Positions 25,740-35,823 of a stretch of 64,000 nucleotides of DNA are shown here, piece after piece (position 1 is the first letter of the stretch; each line of letters opens with the position of its first letter). The DNA is from Planctomycetota bacterium. Lineage in GTDB: Bacteria; Planctomycetota; PUPC01; JACPCR01. The translations under genes and the position numbers were made by a program. The notes beneath the pieces are model-generated. The model worked only from the letters and a program-made list of their open reading frames with translations, did not search any database and was not told where the DNA came from. Location: assembly GCA_016179685.1 (NCBI GenBank), contig JACPCR010000058.1, forward strand, positions 1 through 64,000, in the 5' to 3' direction.

Positions 25740-28685
25740 ATGTCCTCCATCCTTGGGCAGTATTTCCTCAATCACAGGCTCGATTCGAACGAAATCGAAT
25801 GGCAGATGGCCGAGCTGGCCAAGGCTGGCTACCAGGGCATCCTCGCCCATGCCCGGCCCGGCCTGCTCACGCCTTACATGTCCGAGGCCTGGTGGGAGGC
25901 CATGGACCAGTGCCTGGAAATGTGCCGCCGCACGGGAATGGAATTCTGGATTTGGGACGAGGACTATTTCCCGAGCGGGCTCGCCGGTGGCCGCGTGGTC
26001 TGGGAGAATCCCGGTCTGGTTGCCCGCTATCTCGATTTCCCGACGGCCCGAGTCGAGGGTGAAGGCCCCTTCGAGGTCGATTTTTCACCTGGCATGCTTC
26101 TGCGCGCCTTCGCCATCGAGCCGGCCGATGGAGAGGCTCGAAAAACTTTACATGACCTCACCCGATTTTGCGGGACCCGCCGGCAGACGTGGTCTCGATC
26201 GTGGATCAAGCATCACGCGTATTCGCCACTCATCGACCCGATCTCAAATCCACACTGGCGCTCGATCATGGGGGACAACCGGTTCGCCCTGCGGTGGCGT
26301 CCGCCGAGGCCCGGTGCTTACCGCATCGTGGGTGTCGTGATGCGAAGTCTCGCGGGCCTGTATCCGGACATTTTGAACCCGGAGAGCACTCGTCGTTTCA
26401 TCGAATTGAGTTATGCGCCCTATTTTCATCGTTATGAACAGGAATTTGGCCGGCGCATCCGCGGCGCCTTCACGGACGAACCGAGCCCGGGCGGCCCCCT
26501 GTTCCCTTGGACGCCGCGGTTTCCGGAAGCTTTTCGGGCGGATCATGGGTACGAACTGAGCGACCATCTTCCCCATCTCGCGCTTGACCTGGACGATCGC
26601 ACCCCCGCGGTCCGGCATCATTATCGTCTGACTCAGCACCGGCTGCAGAGCGAGGCCTATCCGGCGCAGATTGCCCGCTGGTGCGATGACCATGGCATCT
26701 TGGCGACGGGTCATCTTTCCCGCACCGAGTGGCTTTCCCTCACTGCCGGATGGTGGCCGAACCAGCTTCGCTGTTACCAGTTCATGCATATTCCGGCCGC
26801 GGACCCGCTGGGCTCGAGTTGCGGCTGGGCGGATGCCTGCTCCTACCATACGGGTATAAAGGTTGTTTCCTCGGCGGCTCATCTTTTCGGCCGTGCCCAG
26901 GCCTCGAGCGACGCTCTTGCAGTTGTGGGCGATGAAGCCAGCATTCGTGACCTCAAGTTCATGCTGGATTATCAGATGGTCCTCGGGCTGAACCACTTCA
27001 GCATTCACGGCCTGAGCACCTCGCTGGACGGGCCCCGGAAAGACGAGGTGCCCCCATCGATCTTCTATCAGCACACCGAGTGGAGGTACATGGGCGTTCT
27101 GCTGGAGCACGTGCGCCGGACCTGCGAAGCCCTCACGGGCGGGGCTCACGCCTGCGGGCTCGCCCTTCTCTACCCCTCGACGAGCCTGGCCTGCCAGCTC
27201 CAGGCCGGCGCGGACTGGTATCGATGCCCGGGTGAAGTCCTGGCCAATCTCCCGGACGAGACGGCCATCCATCGTCTCGTGGAAACGCTGCTGAGCCACC
27301 AGCGGGATTTTGATTTCATTGATGAGGTCACTCTGCGGGAGAGCATCGACGGCCGTGGCCGGCTCTCAACGCCCGAGCCTTACCGCATCGTTCTCCTGCC
27401 TCATCTGCGGTACATCGACGGCCGCACCGCCGACGCCCTTCTCCGTTTTGCCCACGCTGGCGGCCAGGTGCTCGCCATCGGGTTCATGCCCCAGGCGATC
27501 TCGACCGACCTGGACAGCCCGGTCCAGGCCTGGGCCGATGAGTCCATCCGATTCTCCGAGGTTCTGGACGAGGAGGCTCTCGCCCAGTGCCCCGGTCTGA
27601 CGGTCGAGGGGGAGGGGGCGCGGGATGTCTTCGTTCTTCGACGCCTCGTAGGCCGGGGCCGCCGCACGTTTGTGCTGAATCGGCGCGAGCAGCCCTTCGA
27701 TGGCCTCGTCGACGGCGAGGAGGTCTTTCTGCCTCCTCGCGGCAGTGTGCTGCTGGCGCGGACGTCCAGGAAGAAGCGGCCGGCAGGGCATGCCGTCCGG
27801 GTTCGCGCCGCGTGGTTGGATTTTCGGTCGGGCGGGGCACTCGATGGCTTCATCGACCTTTCAGCGGGCTGGACCGTCACGTTCGAGCGCAATCACGTGC
27901 CGTTGCATTTCTGGCACGTCTTGCCTGCGGAGGGGCCCCGTCTTGATGCCCCGATCTTTTCGCAGCCCGGCATTGATCTTCTTGCCCGGGAGCGTGATTC
28001 CGCCGCAGACGGTGACGGCCCCATCCGTTACTATCTCCGTTTCATGCTGGAAGGGCGTATCCCTGATGCGAGGCTCGTCATGGAGGACAGCACCATAGCC
28101 GGGGATTGGCGGGTCTACGTGAACGATGTGCGTGTCGATGGATGGAAGCGCGCGAGGGTCTTCGATTGTCGTAACATCGAAGCTCCGATCGACCACCTCC
28201 TCCGCGGCGGCTCGACTCCCGCACTGAACGTCGTGACTATCGAGGCGGCCGGGCAGGGCCGACGGCTGTGCGAAATTCCCTACCTCTATGGTTCCTTCAC
28301 CTGCGCATATCGTTTCACACATTTCTCGTTCCCCTTCCTCAGGGGGCCCGCGGGCCCGATGCTCCTCGATGCGCTGCTTCCCTGGCCCGCCGTCGGTTAT
28401 CCGACCTTCTCCGGAACGGCCACCTATCGCCGGGGCGTCTCGCTGGCGAAGGGGGGGGTGTTCGCCCTCGATCTCGGCCGCGTCGAGGATGTCGCCGAGG
28501 TGCGCTGGGATGGCCACTCCCTCCCGCCGATGGCCTGGCCGCCCTATCGGTGCGTTCTTCCCCGCTCGACACGCGGCGAGCATGTTCTGGCCATTGACGT
28601 CACCAATCCTCCGGCCAATCGCAATCGAGGCGCCCGCCTGACCGCAGGTCTCCTCGGTCCCGTTCTTCTTCTTCCCTCTTCCTGA
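25740..28685 (+). CDS. Putative glycoside hydrolase, GH106-like
   Basis: The 981-residue protein opens with a TIM-barrel-like region (GYQGILAHARPGLLTPYM, then FWIWDEDYFPSG), and it has FTDEPSPGG near residue 245 and a conserved HLSRTEWLS segment. These resemble the alpha-L-rhamnosidase GH106 group and related unclassified hydrolases. The C-terminal third (from ~720) looks like a beta-sandwich sugar-binding domain. No signal peptide is visible, so it may act in the cytoplasm on imported oligosaccharides. The SDR gene follows 13 nt later, suggesting joint sugar catabolism. Substrate and mechanism cannot be read from sequence. Confidence 0.6.
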   Translation: MSSILGQYFLNHRLDSNEIEWQMAELAKAGYQGILAHARPGLLTPYMSEAWWEAMDQCLEMCRRTGMEFWIWDEDYFPSGLAGGRVVWENPGLVARYLDFPTARVEGEGPFEVDFSPGMLLRAFAIEPADGEARKTLHDLTRFCGTRRQTWSRSWIKHHAYSPLIDPISNPHWRSIMGDNRFALRWRPPRPGAYRIVGVVMRSLAGLYPDILNPESTRRFIELSYAPYFHRYEQEFGRRIRGAFTDEPSPGGPLFPWTPRFPEAFRADHGYELSDHLPHLALDLDDRTPAVRHHYRLTQHRLQSEAYPAQIARWCDDHGILATGHLSRTEWLSLTAGWWPNQLRCYQFMHIPAADPLGSSCGWADACSYHTGIKVVSSAAHLFGRAQASSDALAVVGDEASIRDLKFMLDYQMVLGLNHFSIHGLSTSLDGPRKDEVPPSIFYQHTEWRYMGVLLEHVRRTCEALTGGAHACGLALLYPSTSLACQLQAGADWYRCPGEVLANLPDETAIHRLVETLLSHQRDFDFIDEVTLRESIDGRGRLSTPEPYRIVLLPHLRYIDGRTADALLRFAHAGGQVLAIGFMPQAISTDLDSPVQAWADESIRFSEVLDEEALAQCPGLTVEGEGARDVFVLRRLVGRGRRTFVLNRREQPFDGLVDGEEVFLPPRGSVLLARTSRKKRPAGHAVRVRAAWLDFRSGGALDGFIDLSAGWTVTFERNHVPLHFWHVLPAEGPRLDAPIFSQPGIDLLARERDSAADGDGPIRYYLRFMLEGRIPDARLVMEDSTIAGDWRVYVNDVRVDGWKRARVFDCRNIEAPIDHLLRGGSTPALNVVTIEAAGQGRRLCEIPYLYGSFTCAYRFTHFSFPFLRGPAGPMLLDALLPWPAVGYPTFSGTATYRRGVSLAKGGVFALDLGRVEDVAEVRWDGHSLPPMAWPPYRCVLPRSTRGEHVLAIDVTNPPANRNRGARLTAGLLGPVLLLPSS

Positions 28686-28698
28686 CTCAGTTCCTGCC

Positions 28699-29496
28699 AT
28701 GGACATCCGATTTGATGGAAAGACGATCCTCGTAACGGGCTCGGCTTCGGGCATTGGCCGCGGGATTGCCACGGAGTTTGCCGCTTCGGGTGGCAACGTG
28801 GCCGTGGCCGACATCAACCTCGAAGGGGCGCGGAAGACCGCCGCGGAGTTGGAATCCGCGCACGGCATCCGGGCTCTCCCCGTGCACGCGGACGTGACGC
28901 GGAAGGCGTCGGTCCAGGACATGTCGGCCCGGGTCATGGAGCGATTCGGCCGCATCGACGTCCTGATCAACAACGCGGGCGTCACCCTTTCGTATCCTCT
29001 GGTGGAGTTCCCCGAGGACAAGTGGGATTTGACCCTAGGCATCAACCTGAAGGGTTATTTTCTGGTGGCACAGGCTGTCGTGCCGCACCTGATCGCCGGC
29101 GGCCGCGGCGGCGTCATTGTGAATATCGCCTCCAAGACCGGCTTGCGAGGCTCCGCGGACAACTCCGCTTACAGCGCATCCAAGGGCGGCGTCGTCATCA
29201 TGTCCCAGGGCTGGTGCCGCGAATTCGCCAAGCACCAGATTCGGGTCAATTGCGTGTGCCCCGGCAACGTTCTCTACGGCAGCGGAAGCTGGAGCGACGA
29301 ATACAAGCGCGCCTGCGCCCGAAAACTGGGCATTCCCGTGGAGGACGTAGAAAAATTTTATATCGACCAGGTGCCCCTCAAGCGCCCCTGCTCCATTCAG
29401 GACGTGGCCAACCTGGCCGTCTTCCTCGCCTCGGACCGGGCTGCGTACATCACCGGGTGCGCCTACCTGGTCGACGGCGGACAGGAAATGCGATAG
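28699..29496 (+). CDS. Short-chain dehydrogenase/reductase (SDR), sugar-alcohol type
   Basis: The 265-residue protein is a classical SDR: NAD(P) motif TGSASGIGRGIA near the N terminus, NNAGVT near residue 94, catalytic Tyr/Lys in YSASKGG near 157-161, and the C-terminal WxxD...YITGCAYLVDGG pattern. The segment between (EDVEKFYIDQVPLKR) resembles sorbitol-6-phosphate or related polyol dehydrogenases. It follows the glycoside hydrolase by 13 nt. A long inverted repeat starts inside its stop codon (29495). Confidence 0.85.
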   Translation: MDIRFDGKTILVTGSASGIGRGIATEFAASGGNVAVADINLEGARKTAAELESAHGIRALPVHADVTRKASVQDMSARVMERFGRIDVLINNAGVTLSYPLVEFPEDKWDLTLGINLKGYFLVAQAVVPHLIAGGRGGVIVNIASKTGLRGSADNSAYSASKGGVVIMSQGWCREFAKHQIRVNCVCPGNVLYGSGSWSDEYKRACARKLGIPVEDVEKFYIDQVPLKRPCSIQDVANLAVFLASDRAAYITGCAYLVDGGQEMR

Positions 29497-29540
29497 TACA
29501 CGCGTACGGAGATGCAAATGCACTTCCGTATGCGTGTGCT
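29495..29540. repeat. Inverted repeat after the SDR gene
   Basis: AGTACACGCGTACGGA (29495-29510) can pair with TTCCGTATGCGTGTGCT (29524-29540) with a few mismatches, around GATGCAAATGCAC. It begins in the stop codon of the SDR and overlaps the first possible start of the copper ATPase frame, which argues that the ATPase really starts further down. It may serve as a terminator. Confidence 0.55.
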
Positions 29541-29565
29541 CACCTGGTCTCCAATCCCTCCCTTC

Positions 29566-31752
29566 ATGGACTGCGTCGCTTCGATGGCCGAGGCCGCAAC
29601 TTCCGTCACACCCGCTCTTCCCCTCGCCTTCCACATCGGCGGCATGCACTGCGCCGGCTGCGTCTCCACGGTGGAGGCCGCCATCGCCAAGGTGCCTGGA
29701 GTCGCCTCCGTCGCGGTCAATCTCGCCACGGAAGCCGCCCGGGTGTGCCCGGCGGACATTGGGCTGGACCCGCAATCCGTGATTCGCGCGGTGCAATCCG
29801 CCGGCTACGAGGCGAGCCTGTTGACGGCGTCCACTGATCCGCGTGATGCCGAGCGCCGGCAGAGGCTCGAAATTGTCCAATGGAAGCGGAGGCTTCTGCT
29901 CGGGCTCGTGTTCGGTCTACCCGTCACGGCGTTGAGCATGGCGCATGACGTATTCCCGGCCTTTCATTTTCCGGCCCGCGAATGGGTCCTTCTCGTGCTG
30001 GCCTTTCCCGTCCAGGTGGGAGTTGGCGGCGCTTTTCTCGCGGGCGCCTGGCGCGCCTTCCTTCACGGCCGAGCCAACATGGATACCCTGGTCACCCTGG
30101 GCTCCGGTGCTGCTTTCCTTTTCAGCCTCGTGCAGACGTTCCGTGGCGACCCCGCGGTCTACTATGACAGTTCGGCCATGATCCTCACCTTCATCGCCCT
30201 CGGCCGCACCCTGGAGGCCGGGGCGCGCCACCGGACTTCCGAGGCCATTCGCACGCTCATGGATCTCGCGCCCGAATCCGCCACCGTCCTTCGCGACGGC
30301 GGGGAACACAGGGTCCCCCTTGCCGCCGTTCGCGCCGGCGATCGCCTCCGCGTCCAGCCCGGAGCGAAAATTCCGGTGGACGGACGCCTCGTGGAGGGTC
30401 ATTCCACCGTGGACGAGGCGATGATGACCGGAGAAAGCACGCCAGCAGAGAAGTTTCCCGGCGATGGAGTGACCGGAGGCACGCTGAACCAGCAGGGAAC
30501 CTTTCTCATGGTAGCCACACGGGTCGGTTCGGAAACGGCCCTGGCGCGGATTGTCGAGACCGTACGCCAGGCGCAGGGGTCGAAGGCGGCGGTGCAAAGG
30601 CTTGCCGACCGAGTAGCTGGGGTGTTCGTGCCCGTAGTGGTCCTGATCGCCGGACTGACCTTCCTCGGCACGATGCTGGGCGCTGGGGGAACGGCCGACT
30701 GGACCGACGCCGTGCTCCGGATGGTCGCCGTGCTGGTCATCGCCTGTCCCTGCGCCCTCGGCCTCGCAACGCCCACCGCCGTGCTCGTCGGCACGGGCCG
30801 CGGGGCCTCCCTGGGAATCCTGATCAAGGACGCACCGGCCCTCGAACAGGCAGGCCGCATCGGCTGTGTCGTCTGGGACAAGACCGGCACTTTAACGCGG
30901 GGCGAGCCCAGGGTCTACAAGGTCCAGCCGGAGGTCGGCGTGACCGACGCCGAGGTGCTGGTTCTGGCCGCCTCGGCGGAGCTCCATTCGGAACACCCGC
31001 TGGGACGCGCCATCGTCGCTGAAGCCCATCAGCGCGGACTGAACCCGCGTCCGCCCGACGAGTTCCAAGCAGAGGCCGGTCTGGGCGTCCACGCCAGGAT
31101 TGGGGGGACATCCCTCGCCGTCTGCCGGTGTCTGGACCGTCCCGCGGGCTTCGAAGGCATGAGCGTGGTCTCCGTCCTGCGGGACGGCCGCACCCTGGGT
31201 CGCATCGCACTCGGCGACACCCTGAAGGCAGGAGCCCGGGAGGCCATCGACGACCTTCGGAAGCTGGGCATCGCGTCGGTATTGATGACGGGCGACCACA
31301 GCGGGGCCGCGGAGATCGTGGCCCGCGAGACCGGCATCCGAGAGGTCTACGCAGAGGTCAAACCCACGGAGAAGGCCGACCGGATTGCGAAGCTTCGGAG
31401 TCGGGTAGGGGCTGTGGCCATGGTGGGTGACGGCATCAACGACGCCCCCGCCCTGGCGGCGTCCGATCTCGGCATCGCCATGGGGCGCGGAACGGACATT
31501 GCCATGGCGGCGGGCCACATCACTCTGATCGGGAATGATCCCCGAGGCGTCCCCAGGGCCATCCGCCTGAGCCGGCAAACTCTTCGGGTCATCCAGCAGA
31601 ACCTCTTCCTGGCCTTTGTGTACAATATCCTGGCCATTCCGTTGGCGGCCATGGGAAAGCTCAACCCGATGATGGCTGCACTGGCCATGGCCCTCAGCTC
31701 CGTCTCCGTGGTCATGAATTCCTTGCGTCTCCGACGCTTCCGGATGGAATAG
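29566..31752 (+). CDS. copA: Cu+-exporting P1B-type ATPase
   Basis: The product has 728 residues from ATG 29566 (ATG 29584 is also possible). It has an N-terminal heavy-metal domain with GMHCAGC, membrane spans, phosphatase loop around [11 protein letters not shown] in the transport span (IACPCALG), phosphorylation site DKTGTLTRG and hinge motif [10 protein letters not shown], then two final spans. This set is diagnostic for P1B-1 copper pumps, which export Cu+ from the cytoplasm. The longer frame beginning at 29512 is rejected because it starts inside an inverted repeat. Nothing beside it encodes a copper chaperone or CueR-type regulator. Confidence 0.9.
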   Translation: MDCVASMAEAATSVTPALPLAFHIGGMHCAGCVSTVEAAIAKVPGVASVAVNLATEAARVCPADIGLDPQSVIRAVQSAGYEASLLTASTDPRDAERRQRLEIVQWKRRLLLGLVFGLPVTALSMAHDVFPAFHFPAREWVLLVLAFPVQVGVGGAFLAGAWRAFLHGRANMDTLVTLGSGAAFLFSLVQTFRGDPAVYYDSSAMILTFIALGRTLEAGARHRTSEAIRTLMDLAPESATVLRDGGEHRVPLAAVRAGDRLRVQPGAKIPVDGRLVEGHSTVDEAMMTGESTPAEKFPGDGVTGGTLNQQGTFLMVATRVGSETALARIVETVRQAQGSKAAVQRLADRVAGVFVPVVVLIAGLTFLGTMLGAGGTADWTDAVLRMVAVLVIACPCALGLATPTAVLVGTGRGASLGILIKDAPALEQAGRIGCVVWDKTGTLTRGEPRVYKVQPEVGVTDAEVLVLAASAELHSEHPLGRAIVAEAHQRGLNPRPPDEFQAEAGLGVHARIGGTSLAVCRCLDRPAGFEGMSVVSVLRDGRTLGRIALGDTLKAGAREAIDDLRKLGIASVLMTGDHSGAAEIVARETGIREVYAEVKPTEKADRIAKLRSRVGAVAMVGDGINDAPALAASDLGIAMGRGTDIAMAAGHITLIGNDPRGVPRAIRLSRQTLRVIQQNLFLAFVYNILAIPLAAMGKLNPMMAALAMALSSVSVVMNSLRLRRFRME

Positions 31753-31810
31753 ATGCCGCCTTGAGATGCGCCTGTGTCCTTCCGTCATCCAGCCCTGTTG
31801 AGAGACATTC

Positions 31811-32662
31811 ATGAAAAGACGAATCGTCATTGCCGGCGCCACCGGCTACATCGCCTCCCAAGTCCTTCCGGCTTTCCAGGAGCGGTATGACTGCGTCCTC
31901 CTGGACGTCAAGAAAACGACCCGCGATGGACGCGAGCTGCCCGGCGTCCATCTTGCCGACGTTTCCGACACGAACCTGGAGGCCTATAGGGAACACTTCC
32001 GAGGTGCGGATACCGTGGTCAATCTGGTCTACTGCGCCTCCCGGCAGAGCACTCCGGACTCCTATTTTGAGGAGCGGAAGAACATCGACGTAGCGCGGAA
32101 CCTGTTCGAGATCGCCCGGCAAGAGGGCGTCCGCCGCGTCGTGGCTGCGAGCTCGAACCACGCCGCGGACTGGTACGAACAGCTTTACTGGCAGAAGAGA
32201 TTTGACAAGTTCGGGACGGATGTCCGGCCCCTCTCCAACAATTTTTACGGATGGTCCAAGGAAGCTTACGAGCACCTCGGCTTTGTCTATGCCTGTGGAG
32301 CACTCGGCAGACCGATCGAAGTGGTCCTGATCCGGATTGGGGGGCCCCGGGAGGCCACGCTCGGCGCCAGCCAGGGCAATCTGCACTCGATGGTCCGCCA
32401 GCTTGCCGTCTACATCAGTCCCCGGGACCTCCAGCAGCTCTTCGTCAAGTCCATCGAGGCGCCGGACATCCGCAACGAGCACGGCGTGCCGTTCCAGATC
32501 TTTTTTGGGATTTCCGGCAACACCCGCGCCTTCTGGAGCATTCTCAATGCGCGCCAAGCGATCGGGTACGATCCGCAAGACGATTCCGAGGTCAAATTTG
32601 CCGAGGATATCGCCCGATATCTTGTTCCCCTCGAGCGGCAGCAGCGCGGCGATAACTCGTAG
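31811..32662 (+). CDS. NAD-dependent epimerase/dehydratase (uronate-dehydrogenase-like SDR)
   Basis: The 283-residue extended SDR has the nucleotide motif GATGYIA at residues 9-15, Ser/His-rich AASSNHAADWYE in the middle and the catalytic YGWSK. The AASSNH and YGWSK pattern is close to uronate dehydrogenases, which oxidise galacturonate or glucuronate, although other sugar-nucleotide epimerases share the fold. Together with the upstream glycoside hydrolase and SDR it fits sugar-acid metabolism. A long palindrome begins within its stop codon. The gene at 32774 converges on it. Confidence 0.7.
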   Translation: MKRRIVIAGATGYIASQVLPAFQERYDCVLLDVKKTTRDGRELPGVHLADVSDTNLEAYREHFRGADTVVNLVYCASRQSTPDSYFEERKNIDVARNLFEIARQEGVRRVVAASSNHAADWYEQLYWQKRFDKFGTDVRPLSNNFYGWSKEAYEHLGFVYACGALGRPIEVVLIRIGGPREATLGASQGNLHSMVRQLAVYISPRDLQQLFVKSIEAPDIRNEHGVPFQIFFGISGNTRAFWSILNARQAIGYDPQDDSEVKFAEDIARYLVPLERQQRGDNS

Positions 32663-32702
32663 ACGAGTTTGCAAGTGCACCCGCACTGACGAACTCGTCT
32701 AC
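32659..32702. repeat. AAGTGC-type palindrome between convergent genes
   Basis: GTAGACGAGTT (32659-32669) and AACTCGTCTAC (32692-32702) are perfect 11-bp arms. Inside, AGTGC-ACCC-GCACT (32674-32687) forms a second stem. It includes the stop codon of the epimerase gene and lies between two convergent genes, a place where a bidirectional terminator would be useful. The same arms recur at 59498-59538 and, on one side only, at 60484. Confidence 0.8.
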
Positions 32703-32773
32703 CCCAGGAAACCCTGGCGAAAGATGCAACCTCGATCGTGCTCCAGTTACGACATGGCAAGATTTGAATTGCC

Positions 32774-33553
32774 TCAAGGGTCTTTCTTCGTCTCGGCCAC
32801 CGGGGCCTCCGATCGAGCGCCGGCTGCGGGCGCGACCGCGGCCTGGGCGAGAAAAGCCTTTCGAAACTCCTCGAGTGACGAGGCAGGCCCATCGGCCATC
32901 CGAGAAAGGGATTCGTAGACACGTGCGGGGTCCGTCGTGATCCTCCGGCACAGTTCGCGTGTGGCGCCCAGGAAATAAGAAATTTTCCGGTCCACCAGCG
33001 GTCCGATCAGAGGAGAGATGGACTTCACGATCGTTCCCAGAATCAGGCTATCGAATTTGAAATAGAGATGTACCCAGTTTCGCATTCTGGCTTCGATGAC
33101 CTCCTCATACTCGACCACGACCACGGCCTGGCCCCGAATTCGGATCAGGTCGCCGTCATACCGGCCGACGGCGTAGTAGATGCGTTTCCCGGGCTGACTG
33201 AAGGCCAGGGAGAAGGTGCCGCTGGCGCCGGCCCCATCCTCGGCTTCAAAGGTGCCATCTCCGTTGTCACGTACCCGATATTCTTGGATGCCTAACGCCC
33301 GCACCGCGTCCGCCGCCAGGGGAAGGCGTTCCAGCAGGAAGGTATAGATGCGTGCGGTGCCGGTGAATTCCACCGCGTCCAGGACCCGGAAAAGCGTCCG
33401 ATGCTCAGTCACTCCTCGGACCTTATCCCGCTCCCCTTCCGCCAGAAGGTCGAAGGGGATGCTCCCTCGATCCTTTGCGGCCATTTCGGCCAGGCCAGCC
33501 CACGGGCGGAGCAGGGAAGCGGCAACAACCGCCTGGAGGAGACACCGGGGCAT
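32774..33553 (-). CDS. Exported protein of unknown function
   Basis: The 259-residue protein has an N-terminal signal-like segment (VVAASLLRPWAGLAEM). The body contains repeated beta-strand patterns around an extended RVLDAVEFTGTARIY region and later VEYEEVIEARMRNWVHLYF, reminiscent of SRPBCC/START-like folds, though I cannot name a family. A helix-rich, Ala-rich tail follows. It lies 115 nt downstream of the DUF350 gene on the same strand, so they may be co-transcribed. Confidence 0.55.
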   Translation of the reverse strand: MPRCLLQAVVAASLLRPWAGLAEMAAKDRGSIPFDLLAEGERDKVRGVTEHRTLFRVLDAVEFTGTARIYTFLLERLPLAADAVRALGIQEYRVRDNGDGTFEAEDGAGASGTFSLAFSQPGKRIYYAVGRYDGDLIRIRGQAVVVVEYEEVIEARMRNWVHLYFKFDSLILGTIVKSISPLIGPLVDRKISYFLGATRELCRRITTDPARVYESLSRMADGPASSLEEFRKAFLAQAAVAPAAGARSEAPVAETKKDP

Positions 33554-33668
33554 GATTTCCGAGAAACCTCAACGGTCCGGGGCGGGAGGCTCGGATCGGG
33601 GGACGCATCCATGCGGACGGGCCGCTGAATTCCGCTGCGCCCTTGAGGCTCGCGGATTTCGGAGCGGG

Positions 33669-34289
33669 CTAGAACATGCGGCTCAGGGCGCTGGCGATCG
33701 CCTGCCCGATTCCCGCGACGGCAGCCGCAATCATCTCGGAAATGCCGAAGAGGACACCGGCTACGAAGAGTCCACACGCCACATTGTCCTCTTTGATCTC
33801 CTTGGCCAGGTCGATTTCCGTCGCCACCTTGTCCAGGGCCTTGAATGCCCAGGTCACGCCTACGGAGGCCAGCCCGACACCGATCAACACGTTCACCACG
33901 GCCCCGATGAACGAACCGATGTTGGCCCCCACGCTGATGGACTCGCCGATCTGCGAGATTCCGGTGGAGATGACCTTGGTGTAGGCGATGACCACGCCGG
34001 CGCTCATGAGCCCAACCGCCTTGTTCTTCTTCAGAAGCTCATCCGTGATCTTGATGTCCGGCAGCACCCGTCCCATGATTCGGAGGCCAATGACGATTGA
34101 CGTGACCGCCAGGCCCAATCCAAGAATGATCTGCAGTGCCCCACCCAGCAGAGCCAGACCGATTCCCACATTCGAGGACCCTGCGCCGGATGCGGCTTCC
34201 GCCAGCACCGGATTCAGGCCCCAGACGCCCAGAAGCATTGAAGCGCACACGCCACCCCGAACAGCCCTGCTCAACCAAGTCCTGCACAT
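33669..34289 (-). CDS. DUF350-type membrane protein with two repeats
   Basis: The 206-residue protein has a signal/anchor segment and about six spans arranged in two similar halves. Each half includes a motif in which a charged stretch precedes 'K-N-x-A-x-G' (LLKKNKAVGLMSAGV and IKEDNVACGLFVAGV), the DUF350 signature. DUF350 proteins are integral membrane proteins of unknown role. The start is ATG at 34289: AGAGAGGTGA lies 6 nt upstream, and the GTG three codons earlier falls within that ribosome-binding site. Confidence 0.75.
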   Translation of the reverse strand: MCRTWLSRAVRGGVCASMLLGVWGLNPVLAEAASGAGSSNVGIGLALLGGALQIILGLGLAVTSIVIGLRIMGRVLPDIKITDELLKKNKAVGLMSAGVVIAYTKVISTGISQIGESISVGANIGSFIGAVVNVLIGVGLASVGVTWAFKALDKVATEIDLAKEIKEDNVACGLFVAGVLFGISEMIAAAVAGIGQAIASALSRMF

Positions 34290-34481
34290 GACAATCACCT
34301 CTCTACATGACCCTCGAGACCATACATGTCCCCGGGCGAGGCCTCATGGGTTTTTTCGATTCCAGGGGCTTCGCCAAGACCGAATCATTGTGCCTATCTT
34401 TCCCCGTTTATGCAATAGTTTTTTGAGGCAGCGCTTTGCTGACGCTTGATCCTTTCGGGCATCTTTCGTAAGCTTCATGAC

Positions 34482-35249
34482 ATGGTCCTTTCCGCCGCCC
34501 AGATTGAATTTTACCGGCAGAGCGGCTACCTCGTTCTTGAGGACATCTTGCGGCATGAAGAAGTGGAGGCTCTCAAGGATCGGACCCACCTCGCGGCGCG
34601 CGGCGAGACGGCTAAAGGCCACTCCGTCACGCGCCAGATCGAGCCGGCCCTCGCGGGTCATCCCGGGATGGCCGCCGGCGAAGGGTATGCCTTGCGGAAG
34701 ATGGTCCGGCTGGCGCATGCGGACCCGATCTTCCGGGCCCACGTTGAGCGTCCCGTGATCGTGGACTGCATCGTCAGCCTGCTGGAATCCGAGAACATCA
34801 AGCTCTACCAGGACCAGCTCTTCATGAAGCCGCCTCGCATCGGCTCGCGGCAGCCTTACCACCAGGACCAACCGCTGGGCTTCCACATCGATCCGCCCCA
34901 CCTGATCGCGTGCTGGACCGCGCTCGATGATTCCACGCTGGAGAACGGCTGTCTCCGGGTCCTGCCGGGCACGCACCGGTCCGGCGTATGGCCCCGGGAG
35001 CGCCTTCAGGAGCTGGAGGCCCGGGCGCGAGAGTGTCCTCCGCCCGAGGAAGTGCCCATTCCCCTCAGGGCCGGGAGCTGCAGTTTCCATCACGGTCACC
35101 TGCTCCATTGCAGCGAGGCCAATCGATCCGACTGCCGCCGCTGGGGTTACGCGGTCCATTATGTCCCCGCAGAGGTCCGGTACACGGGTCCCGAACCCCG
35201 GCCGGATTTCCTGCTCATCCGGGGTCAGTCGAAGTCGGGTTGCATTTAG
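34482..35249 (+). CDS. Phytanoyl-CoA dioxygenase (PhyH) family protein
   Basis: The 255-residue protein shows the Fe(II)/2-oxoglutarate core: H127-x-D129 in YHQDQPLGFHID, and a distal His in FHHGHLLHCSEANRS, followed by an Arg that can bind 2-oxoglutarate. The segment ENGCLRVLPGTHRSG is the family's most recognisable stretch. Such enzymes hydroxylate CoA-bound fatty acids or many other small molecules; the substrate is unknown here. It lies upstream of the pfaD gene, separated by a 570-nt repeat-rich gap, so a link with lipid synthesis is possible but weak. Confidence 0.8.
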   Translation: MVLSAAQIEFYRQSGYLVLEDILRHEEVEALKDRTHLAARGETAKGHSVTRQIEPALAGHPGMAAGEGYALRKMVRLAHADPIFRAHVERPVIVDCIVSLLESENIKLYQDQLFMKPPRIGSRQPYHQDQPLGFHIDPPHLIACWTALDDSTLENGCLRVLPGTHRSGVWPRERLQELEARARECPPPEEVPIPLRAGSCSFHHGHLLHCSEANRSDCRRWGYAVHYVPAEVRYTGPEPRPDFLLIRGQSKSGCI

Positions 35250-35823
35250 CCCGCACTTCTCAGTCGGTGTGTTCGAAATGCGCTCCGCGGGCTTCGACTC
35301 GAACGACGTGCGTCACTCTCGCTCAGGGTGAGCCTGGTACGAGGCGTCCAGAAGGCCGGGGCGAAGCCTGAATTCCAAGGAATTCCTGCACAGGCGAAAA
35401 TCGAGTGTGCGGGTGCGCCTTGTGAGAAACCCGGGCGAGCATCCCTGTTCCAGAGTGCACCCGTACTTCTGAGCTGGGATACTCGTAGAGGCTTCCGTTG
35501 TGATCAGCCGTATGGGGGGAATAAGGGACGGCGGACCCATGGCCTCACCGATCCGATCCCGAACCGCAGTATCTAAAGTGCGAACCGGGCTCTTGAACTA
35601 CCCGGGCGGAACGGTTAAAGTTTAGGTGTTATCTTTCCACGGCCGCGTCCGCTTCCCGGATGACCTCGTTGGGAGATATCCCATTGGGATTCGGCGAGCA
35701 CCGGCGGAGATATCCTTTCATCAATCCGATGACTGATTTCTTCCCTCTGGGCTAGTGCTGAGTAAGCAAACGAGGTGATCCCGTGATGGTCATTGCTCAT
35801 CGAAGCACTAGGGGCGGATTTTC
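35250..35823. other. Repeat-rich gap upstream of pfaD
   Basis: It holds at least two copies of the AAGTGC-type core: GTGTGC-GGGT-GCGCC at about 35405-35419, and a longer nested palindrome at 35436-35485 (CGAG, ATCCC, CAGA on the left; TCTG, GGGAT, CTCG on the right, around GTGCACCCGTAC). Further down, GGGAGATATCC and CGGAGATATCC are direct repeats about 41 nt apart (near 35670 and 35711), which could be an operator for the pfa genes. No gene is supported. Confidence 0.5.

Noticed and set aside
29512..29565. Upstream extension of the copper ATPase
   Set aside because: These codons lie in an inverted repeat and add no family-like sequence.
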